A stretch of 52,229 nt of DNA from Methylomonas koyamae (GTDB lineage: Bacteria; Pseudomonadota; Gammaproteobacteria; Methylococcales; Methylomonadaceae): the NCBI RefSeq assembly GCF_001644025.1, contig NZ_LUUK01000209.1, forward strand, positions 1 to 52,229, given 5' to 3'. Position numbers and translations under genes: made by a program. Every line of letters begins with the position of its first letter. Within the stretch, counting starts at the first letter, position 1. Positions 46,561 through 52,229 of this stretch are shown one piece after another. The notes under the pieces are model-generated. The model was given only the letters and a program-made list of their open reading frames with translations, ran no database searches and had not been told where the DNA came from.

Positions 46561-49500
46561 CACCTAGCCTGAGAGAGGACTTGTCCTCGCCACCCGCACG
46601 CCAATGGCAATCGTTGCTAGACGGCTTGCCGGCGTTTCTTGGCGTTTGGCAGCGGCACACACGGCAGAGTGTCACATTGCAACAGCAGCGCGACTTGCAC
46701 TATCTGTTCGCCGTCTGGCGCCAGCAAGCCGATTTGCCTGTCGACCTCGAAGCCTATGGCTTGCGCATTAGGCCGTTGCTGTGCCGAGACCCCGACCAGC
46801 AACAACAGTTTCTCGATGTCTGGGCAAAACATTGGGGATCGTCAACCGCCGCTAAACATGAGACGTCGCCGGACGCGCAAACTCGCCAACAAGCCGAACA
46901 TCTGATCGAACAGCAGCGCTCCGGTACGCCACCGGCTCAGCAGCGCCGCCGCACTCAAATTATGCAATTGGGAATTTTGCTGGTGCTGCTGACAGTGTTG
47001 GCCGGCCTGATTTATTGGCAGTTTTATCGTTCGGCGCCAGTCGCGCGGATCGAGCCTCAACCGCTGCCGCCCATCGTTCAACCCGATACGCTCGTCAAAC
47101 CCAAGCCAAGGGCAAACGACAATGGCACCTATCGGCCTTATTTAACCGAAATACCCATACGCCAGTTGCCGCCAGGGTTTCCGGTTGAAGGGCCATTACG
47201 TATCGCCGGCTACTGGGCTGCAACCGTCTCGAATGTCGCTTTACTGTTGCCGTTGCTCTGGCTGTGGCAGCGCCGGCGCGTGCAATTTCGGCGGGGCAAG
47301 TCTCCCCATGCGGAAGATTTGCGCTTACGCGCGCCTCGGGCTTCGCTGGCGCCGTTGCTGGGCGCCAACGCCAAATCGCTGTTCGGCCGCTTACGCTTTG
47401 CAGCCAACGGCGAACGGCGCATCGACTGGCGGCAAACCGTAAGCGCCATCGCTCAATCCGGCGGCGCGCCGCAATTGATTTTTCGCCAACGCCCGCGCCA
47501 AGCCGATTTTGTACTGATAGCCGATCGCCGCCACCGAGACGATCAAAACGCCTGGCTGCTGACCCAATTGGTCGATACCCTCAAACAGGCGCAGATTCGC
47601 GTGCATCGCTACCACTTCGATCGCCATCCGGAATGGCTGTGGCCGGACAAGCAGCGGGGGGCGCGGCCCGAAACTCTGCAGCAGGTGCTTTGGCTGCATC
47701 CCGGCAGTCGGGTACTGCTGGTGGCCGAACATGAAGTCATGTTTTACCGACTGACCGGCGAGCCGCAAAGCTGGTTGCAGGCCTTCAAAGCCGTGCCGGA
47801 ATATCGCCTGGCCTTGACTACCCGACCCCACGCCAACCAGCTCGATCGACTACAACTGGCCCATTACCGGTTTACCGTCATCGACAAACTGTCCGATCTC
47901 ACCCCGTTGCTGGATTTTGCGACTCATCCACCAACAGCGGACAGAGCCGATGAAACGTTTGCGATGCCAACCGACTTCCGCCGCGAATGGTTGGGCACTC
48001 TACCCCCGGTGCAACTCCAACCAGTCTTGGACTGGATTAGTCATCGCTACGGCGGCGGCGTTCGCCGCTTGTTGGGTTTTTTGGCCGTTTACCCCGCCTT
48101 GCACGGCGACTTGAGCCGGGCTTTGTTCGATTACGCGGCGGCGGAAAGCAAGGGCTTTACCGCCGAAAGTCTGTTGACGACGTTGGGTTTGCCCTGGTGT
48201 CGCCAAGGTTGGTTGCCTGGCTGGCTGCGACGCGCGTTGCTGGCGGAAATGACTCGCGACGATCGGCGCTTGGCGAGGCGCTTTTTCCTGCGATTGTTCT
48301 CCGGCAAACAGCCCGCCGGCCACATTGTGCAATTGCAGTTGCAAAAACAGCCGGCCTGGTGGCGCGTCTGGCCGAGGTTTGGCGGGCGGCGCGGCGAGCT
48401 GAAAAGTCCATGGCGCGACGGCATTTTTGCCGAAATTTTGTTGTTGCCGCGTTGGCACTGGCTGGAACAATTGCTGCCGCGCCGCTTGCTGGCGGCCTTG
48501 CCGAATATGCTGATAAGCGCTTGGCCGCGGCGTTTTGCGTTGGTTTTATTGACATTGGCTTATGCCGCCGCAGTCAACGCCCTCTGGCAGCACTACGGCA
48601 AACCCTGGTACGCCCGGCAACTGCTCGCCGAGCATATCGCCGCTGATCGCGACGTGACCGTAACCATCGTTCACCATCCCGGCGGACTCGCCGCGGCGCA
48701 AGCGTTGGGCCACGGCTTGGCGGCGATGGGCTACCGGATTGCCAGGACGCCGGACAACACAGTCGAGGTCAACCGTATCGATGCCCCGGCTCCGCTATTG
48801 GATGAGCTGCTGGACATCGCCAAGCACATGACCTGGGGCGGGGATTTTGAATTGGCCAGCGAAACCGCCGCGCCGCTGATTTATCTGGCGGCCATGCCGC
48901 GAACCGGCCAGGTGTTTCGCGATCCGATACCGACCGCGCGGGTGCCTGCCGCCTATCCTGTACAACTCGACTGGCAAGCGGCTCAGGACATCAAACCGCT
49001 TGATCGACGCGCGCCGGACATCGATTGGTCGGTGCAAGCGATTCAGCCCACGATGACTCCGATAACCGCCGGAAAATTTCGGATGGGTTCGCCCGCCAAC
49101 GAAAAGGGTCGCTACGACAATGAAGGCCCCCAGCACGACGTCAACATACCCGCTTTCCAACTCGCCGAAGCCGAACTGACGTTCGACGAATGGGAGCGTT
49201 GCGTGCAAGCCAAGGCCTGTCGCGCGGTCGAGGACAATGGCTGGGGGCGCGGCAAGCGGCCGGTGATCAATGTCAGTTGGGACGATGCACAAAGCTACAT
49301 TGGCTGGCTGAATAAGCGCCTGGATTTGTCCGGCCCTTCGGCTTACCGCCTGCCCAGCGAAGCCGAGTGGGAATACGCGGCCCGCGCCGGCACCACGACG
49401 GCTTATTATTGGGGGCAATCGTGGCAATGCGGTTATGTCAACGCTGGCGAATTCGGTCAATGTAAGGGCGTTAACCAGACTCAGCCGGTAAAAAACTACA

Positions 49501-49751
49501 AAGCCAATGCCTTTAAACTTTATGACGTGTCCGGCAATGTCTGGGAATGGGTACAGGATTGTTGGCATGACAACTACAACGGTGCGCCCGGCGATGGCCG
49601 GGCCTGGGAGCAAGGCGCTTGTGAGCGGCGGGCGCTGCGCGGCGGGTCGTGGAACAACTTTCCGTCGCTCCTGCGTTCCGCCAGCCGCTACGGGTTCCGG
49701 CCGGTTGCTGCCATCAGCTTCACCGGTTTTCGGCTCGCCAGGACCCGTTAA
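46542..49751 (+). CDS. membrane vWA-like/FGE-domain sensor, DGR target 1
   Basis: 1069 residues. Helical N-terminus (1-130), TM about 141-161, TM about 222-243, a degenerate vWA-like region (about 310-460: ADFVLIADRRHRDD where the DxSxS metal site would be), helical region, TM about 664-681, then an FGE/sulfatase-modifying-factor (C-type lectin) domain about 832-1069 (GKFRMGSPANEKGRYDNEGP, YRLPSEAEWEYAARAG, DVSGNVWEWVQDC). The last residues 1030-1067 are a DGR variable repeat, so this domain is probably a diversified ligand sensor rather than an enzyme. GTG start with GGAA upstream, inside the MoxR gene. It is the sensor member of the operon. Confidence 0.88.
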   Translation: MAQTVITPSLREDLSSPPARQWQSLLDGLPAFLGVWQRHTRQSVTLQQQRDLHYLFAVWRQQADLPVDLEAYGLRIRPLLCRDPDQQQQFLDVWAKHWGSSTAAKHETSPDAQTRQQAEHLIEQQRSGTPPAQQRRRTQIMQLGILLVLLTVLAGLIYWQFYRSAPVARIEPQPLPPIVQPDTLVKPKPRANDNGTYRPYLTEIPIRQLPPGFPVEGPLRIAGYWAATVSNVALLLPLLWLWQRRRVQFRRGKSPHAEDLRLRAPRASLAPLLGANAKSLFGRLRFAANGERRIDWRQTVSAIAQSGGAPQLIFRQRPRQADFVLIADRRHRDDQNAWLLTQLVDTLKQAQIRVHRYHFDRHPEWLWPDKQRGARPETLQQVLWLHPGSRVLLVAEHEVMFYRLTGEPQSWLQAFKAVPEYRLALTTRPHANQLDRLQLAHYRFTVIDKLSDLTPLLDFATHPPTADRADETFAMPTDFRREWLGTLPPVQLQPVLDWISHRYGGGVRRLLGFLAVYPALHGDLSRALFDYAAAESKGFTAESLLTTLGLPWCRQGWLPGWLRRALLAEMTRDDRRLARRFFLRLFSGKQPAGHIVQLQLQKQPAWWRVWPRFGGRRGELKSPWRDGIFAEILLLPRWHWLEQLLPRRLLAALPNMLISAWPRRFALVLLTLAYAAAVNALWQHYGKPWYARQLLAEHIAADRDVTVTIVHHPGGLAAAQALGHGLAAMGYRIARTPDNTVEVNRIDAPAPLLDELLDIAKHMTWGGDFELASETAAPLIYLAAMPRTGQVFRDPIPTARVPAAYPVQLDWQAAQDIKPLDRRAPDIDWSVQAIQPTMTPITAGKFRMGSPANEKGRYDNEGPQHDVNIPAFQLAEAELTFDEWERCVQAKACRAVEDNGWGRGKRPVINVSWDDAQSYIGWLNKRLDLSGPSAYRLPSEAEWEYAARAGTTTAYYWGQSWQCGYVNAGEFGQCKGVNQTQPVKNYKANAFKLYDVSGNVWEWVQDCWHDNYNGAPGDGRAWEQGACERRALRGGSWNNFPSLLRSASRYGFRPVAAISFTGFRLARTR
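49628..49741 (+). repeat. DGR variable repeat 1 (VR1)
   Basis: 114 bp, same length as TR without gaps. 20 differences from TR: 17 at TR adenines, 3 elsewhere (C to T, C to G, T to C), all three at silent third positions. Invariant at both ends (GCGGGCGCTGCGCGGCGGGT and TTTTCGGCTCGCCAG). Encodes residues about 1030-1067 of the sensor. Confidence 0.96.
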
Positions 49752-49801
49752 ACTTTGGACTTTTCTGTTTTTCCCTTTTCCGATTTGCGAGGTAAGCGCC
49801 G

Positions 49802-50251
49802 ATGAAAACCGCCAACTCCGCCCAGGCTACGCCGGTAGCCATTCACGATTGCCATCAGCTGCTGGCCTGGATCATTCCGCAATTGGATCATTTTCCGCAG
49901 GCACGCCGATTTACGTTGGGGGAAAAACTGGAGTGGTTATTGATGGACGTGCTGGAGTTTTTATTGGAAGCCGCCTACCAAAAAGGCGACGCCAAGTTAC
50001 AAATGCTGGCCCGCGCCAACCGCAAATTGGCGGTTGCCCGGCATTTGTGGCGCTTGGGATTTGAACTGAAAGTCTGTTCGTTCAATGCCTATCAGCATGG
50101 CGCCGAGTTGATGGTTGACTTGCGCAAGGCGCTGTTTTCCCGGATAGTGGTGACGGGGATGCCGGAGCATGCGGGCGCTGCGCGGCGGGTCGTGGAACAA
50201 CAAACCGTCGAACCTGCGCTCCGCCAACCGCAACAGGAACCGGCCCGATGA
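49802..50251 (+). CDS. avd: DGR accessory variability determinant (Avd)
   Basis: 149 codons. Residues about 15-120 form the four-helix bundle of Avd proteins (LLAWIIPQLDHFPQARRFTL, then EKLEWLLMDVLEFLLEAAY and RANRKLAVARHLWRL). Avd forms a pentamer that binds the DGR reverse transcriptase and template RNA. GAGGTAAG precedes the ATG. The frame continues 27 codons into TR, so its last part (VEQQTVEPALRQPQQEPAR) is simply TR read in another frame. Placed between VR1 and TR, the usual order in DGRs. Confidence 0.9.
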   Translation: MKTANSAQATPVAIHDCHQLLAWIIPQLDHFPQARRFTLGEKLEWLLMDVLEFLLEAAYQKGDAKLQMLARANRKLAVARHLWRLGFELKVCSFNAYQHGAELMVDLRKALFSRIVVTGMPEHAGAARRVVEQQTVEPALRQPQQEPAR

Positions 50252-50284
50252 AGCTAACAACAACACCGGTTTTCGGCTCGCCAG
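50171..50284 (+). repeat. DGR template repeat (TR)
   Basis: 114 bp, rich in AAC codons when read in the target frame, with 27 adenines. It has the same ends as VR1 and VR2 and diverges from them right after CCAG at 50284. Read as protein it gives RALRGGSWNNKPSNLRSANR and onward, the Asn-rich form of the two target C-termini. It overlaps the end of avd and the first ATG (50248) of the second target frame. This is the source copy whose RNA is reverse transcribed with errors at A. Confidence 0.97.
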
Positions 50285-51414
50285 TACACCCAGCCCCTGG
50301 GCCGGAACGCCGTCGGTCATGGCTGGCGGCGGTGTGCTTTTGGGTGTCCATTCCCGCATCTCCAGAACACGCAGGGACGGGTGCGTCGAATAGAACGGCA
50401 CGGAGGTTCGGCGCCGGTTGCGTGCTAGCAGCCGGCGCATTTTTTTTGCCGTTGCTGTTTGCCACGCCGTTATTGGCCGAACAGTCCGCTATCAGGCAAG
50501 CGTCGGCACAGCCTCCGACTGACAAATCCCTTAGTGCCGAGCTTGGTTCCGTATGTAACCCGCGAGCCGATACCGGCCCGGAAATGGTATTGATCGCCGC
50601 CGGCGATTTTAAAATGGGTTCGCCGGAAGGCGAGGCAGGCCGCTACGACGACGAATCGCCTCAACATGCGGTGACGATCAGCCGACCGTTCGCGCTCGGC
50701 CGTTGCGAGGTGACGGTCGGTGAATTTCGCCGCTTTGTCGAAGCCACGGCGTATAAGACCAGCGCCGAACGCGGGGCGGGTTGCCGAAGCTTAGATAAAA
50801 CAACGAATAGCTGGAAGGAAAATCCCGCCCTGAATTGGCGAAATCCCGGCTTTGCGCCTTATGACGAACGCCATCCGGTGGTCTGCGTCAGCTGGGACGA
50901 TGCCCAGGCCTATATCGCCTGGCTGAATCGAGAATTGGGCTTGCCGGCTAATACCTACCGCTTACCCAGCGAAGCTGAATGGGAATACGCGGCCCGCGCC
51001 GGCAGCGACACGGCCTATTTTTGGGGCGATGCCGAGCAATGCGGGTTTGCCAATGGTGCGGACCAGACGACTAAACAGTCGAATAGCGACCTGATCGACA
51101 AAGCTTGGACTTTTGCGGATTGTAGCGATGGCTTTGCGTTTACCGCGCCGGTGGCCAGTTTGCAAGCGAACGGTTTTGGTTTGTTCGATACGACCGGCAA
51201 TGCCGTGGAATGGGTGCAGGATTGTTGGCACGATAAATACGATGGCGCGCCAAAGGATGGCTCGGCCTGGGAGCCGGGCACTTGCGAGCAGCGGGCGCTG
51301 CGCGGCGGGTCGTGGCTCTACAGACCGTCGAACCTGCGCTCCGCCTACCGCGGCAGGGGCCGGCCCGATGAAGCTAACGACGGCACCGGTTTTCGGCTCG
51401 CCAGGACTCTCTAA
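50248..51414 (+). CDS. exported FGE-domain protein, DGR target 2
   Basis: Up to 388 codons. An FGE/sulfatase-modifying-factor (C-type lectin) domain occupies about 108-388 (MVLIAAGDFKMGSPEGEAGR, YRLPSEAEWEYAARAG, DTTGNAVEWVQDC), with VR2 at the end. A hydrophobic segment (VLAAGAFFLPLLFATPLLAEQ) near 59-80 reads as a signal peptide, so the sensor is probably periplasmic. The start is uncertain: the first ATG (50248) lies inside TR; GTG codons at 50344 and 50422 (with GGAGG 15 bases upstream) may be used. It occupies the position where a DGR reverse transcriptase is normally found. Confidence 0.85.
   Translation: MKLTTTPVFGSPVHPAPGPERRRSWLAAVCFWVSIPASPEHAGTGASNRTARRFGAGCVLAAGAFFLPLLFATPLLAEQSAIRQASAQPPTDKSLSAELGSVCNPRADTGPEMVLIAAGDFKMGSPEGEAGRYDDESPQHAVTISRPFALGRCEVTVGEFRRFVEATAYKTSAERGAGCRSLDKTTNSWKENPALNWRNPGFAPYDERHPVVCVSWDDAQAYIAWLNRELGLPANTYRLPSEAEWEYAARAGSDTAYFWGDAEQCGFANGADQTTKQSNSDLIDKAWTFADCSDGFAFTAPVASLQANGFGLFDTTGNAVEWVQDCWHDKYDGAPKDGSAWEPGTCEQRALRGGSWLYRPSNLRSAYRGRGRPDEANDGTGFRLARTL
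51291..51404 (+). repeat. DGR variable repeat 2 (VR2)
   Basis: 114 bp, no gaps against TR. Twelve differences, every one at a TR adenine: A to G 7, A to T 4, A to C 1. Non-adenine positions are identical, so diversification looks recent. Encodes the last ~38 residues of target 2 before ARTL. Confidence 0.97.
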
Positions 51415-51607
51415 GTCTTCGGTCTTTTTACTTTTTCCCTTTTTGTTTTTGGGCGCTGTTATCAGCGATTGAGGCTCAGGTGTTAGTCATGGCGGCAGCT
51501 TGATCCCGGTGTCGGCTGTGGGCGATTGATCGTTAATCCGGGTAACAATTCCTCGGCTTGGATGCCACATCTTTATTATTGCTTCCCGGCAACCGGAGCT
51601 GTTTTGG

Positions 51608-52045
51608 CTATGTTACCAAGCAGTGGCTTGAAAACAGAATAGAAAACCAACTCACCCAACTCTCAACCCGCAATCCCGGAACCCCGAGAAATTTGCGTTC
51701 ATTGTTGGTCCAGTCTTGCGACCGGGCATGAGCGGCCAGCCACAAGTCGTTGTTGCCTATCGGCTGGCCGGTTTTTTGGAGCTCGGCGCGGATTTGCCCG
51801 TAATGATCGCCGGCTGCTTCTGGCAAGTCGTAGACCGGAATCAGGCCGGTCAATTCTTCAATCGCCGCAATCGCGCGGTTCCGCGCCTGGCTTTTCTCGG
51901 CGCGGAAGCGCAATTCGCCCAGGGTAATCAGCGACATAGCCAGTTCGCTGGCGGAGTGGCGGGCGAATCGCTCGCGCACGGCGGGTGGGCGATATTTAGC
52001 GATATAGATGCAGATGTTGGTATCGAGCAGGTAACGCGGCGGCAT
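51608..52045 (-). CDS. vapC: VapC-family PIN-domain toxin
   Basis: 145 residues. PIN nuclease fold with acidic residues in YLLDTNICIYI (Asp), TLGELRFRAEKS (Glu) and IGNNDLWLAAHARS (Asp), and the end VPGLRVESW. VapC toxins cut RNA (often tRNA). About 14 residues beyond the usual VESW end form a hydrophobic extension. I use the ATG at 52045, which overlaps the antitoxin stop by one base (TGATG); a TTG at 52048 gives one more residue. Confidence 0.9.
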   Translation of the reverse strand: MPPRYLLDTNICIYIAKYRPPAVRERFARHSASELAMSLITLGELRFRAEKSQARNRAIAAIEELTGLIPVYDLPEAAGDHYGQIRAELQKTGQPIGNNDLWLAAHARSQDWTNNERKFLGVPGLRVESWVSWFSILFSSHCLVT

Positions 52046-52229
52046 CAAAACCCTTCGCGCTCTTGGGGCTGGCTGTCGTCGCGGCCTTCGGCCATGAAGT
52101 CTTCGGGGAAGGCGCTGAGTGCGTCGAATGTCGCTGCCGCGTTGATGGGGGTTTCGCGCAACACGATTTCGTCGCCGCGACGAAAGATTTCCACGCGGTC
52201 GGCGTTAAACCTAAAAAGAGCAGTTTGGC
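52045..52229 (-). CDS. vapB: VapB-type antitoxin, C-terminal part
   Basis: The frame runs from the window edge to a TGA at 52045-52047 and reads QTALFRFNADRVEIFRRGDE and onward, the end of a SpoVT/AbrB DNA-binding domain, followed by a toxin-binding tail (INAAATFDALSAFPEDFMAE). The N-terminus lies outside the window. The gene precedes vapC, as is usual for this pair. Confidence 0.85.
   Translation of the reverse strand, partial: QTALFRFNADRVEIFRRGDEIVLRETPINAAATFDALSAFPEDFMAEGRDDSQPQEREGF

Noticed and set aside
50169-50393. 74-codon frame starting with ATG and reading through TR in the target frame
   Set aside because: It is the template repeat itself; there is no domain upstream, so it is not a gene.

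Overview
The window looks like chromosomal DNA of a gammaproteobacterial methanotroph of the Methylomonas/Methylobacter type. This is an inference from gene content: squalene-hopene cyclase, a cysteine-rich Csp-like copper protein, SmbP-like proteins, VPLPA/VPIPG-type sorting tails, TonB receptors and GC-rich coding. No rRNA, tRNA, CRISPR array or intact insertion sequence was seen.

Positions 1-17,600 and 38,100-40,600 carry many small stress and envelope genes: a YflT-like protein, CsbD proteins, PRC-barrel, DUF4870, SmbP-like, DUF4398 and OmpA lipoproteins, DUF3096, DUF3309, BON, DUF883 and holin-like proteins. Among them are an MgtA-type P-ATPase, squalene-hopene cyclase, a YihY membrane protein and two Crp/Fnr-like regulators. 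A recurring near-palindromic site (consensus about TATGTGCGNTAGCGTACMGA) occurs 12 times, each time between genes and with its GAC end facing the downstream gene. This looks like one regulon, with the two Crp-like proteins as candidate regulators. A giant cyclic beta-1,2-glucan synthase fills 17,763-26,456.

Positions 28,840-37,550 hold a decayed TonB receptor, its intact paralogue, a substrate-binding protein and a hybrid histidine kinase. Related short repeats lie at both edges, so this may be a mobile or duplicated sensory-uptake cassette. A ferritin-like putative di-iron protein and a PA14/VPIPG-tail protein follow.

The most striking region is 43,604-51,414. A TCAD1-like small protein, a trypsin-like protease, a MoxR AAA+ ATPase and a 1069-residue membrane protein (degenerate vWA-like region plus C-terminal FGE/sulfatase-modifying-factor domain) form an overlapping operon of the NTP-dependent conflict-system type. 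Next come an Avd gene, a 114-bp template repeat (TR) and a second FGE-domain gene. The last 114 bp before the ends of both FGE genes are variable repeats (VRs) of this TR. VR2 differs from TR at 12 positions, all adenines in TR. VR1 differs at 20, 17 of them TR adenines and the other 3 silent. This is a diversity-generating retroelement (DGR) that diversifies the sensor ends of a conflict system. No reverse transcriptase gene is present in the window: the slot after TR holds the second target gene, so the enzyme must act in trans or have been lost. A VapBC toxin-antitoxin pair closes the window.
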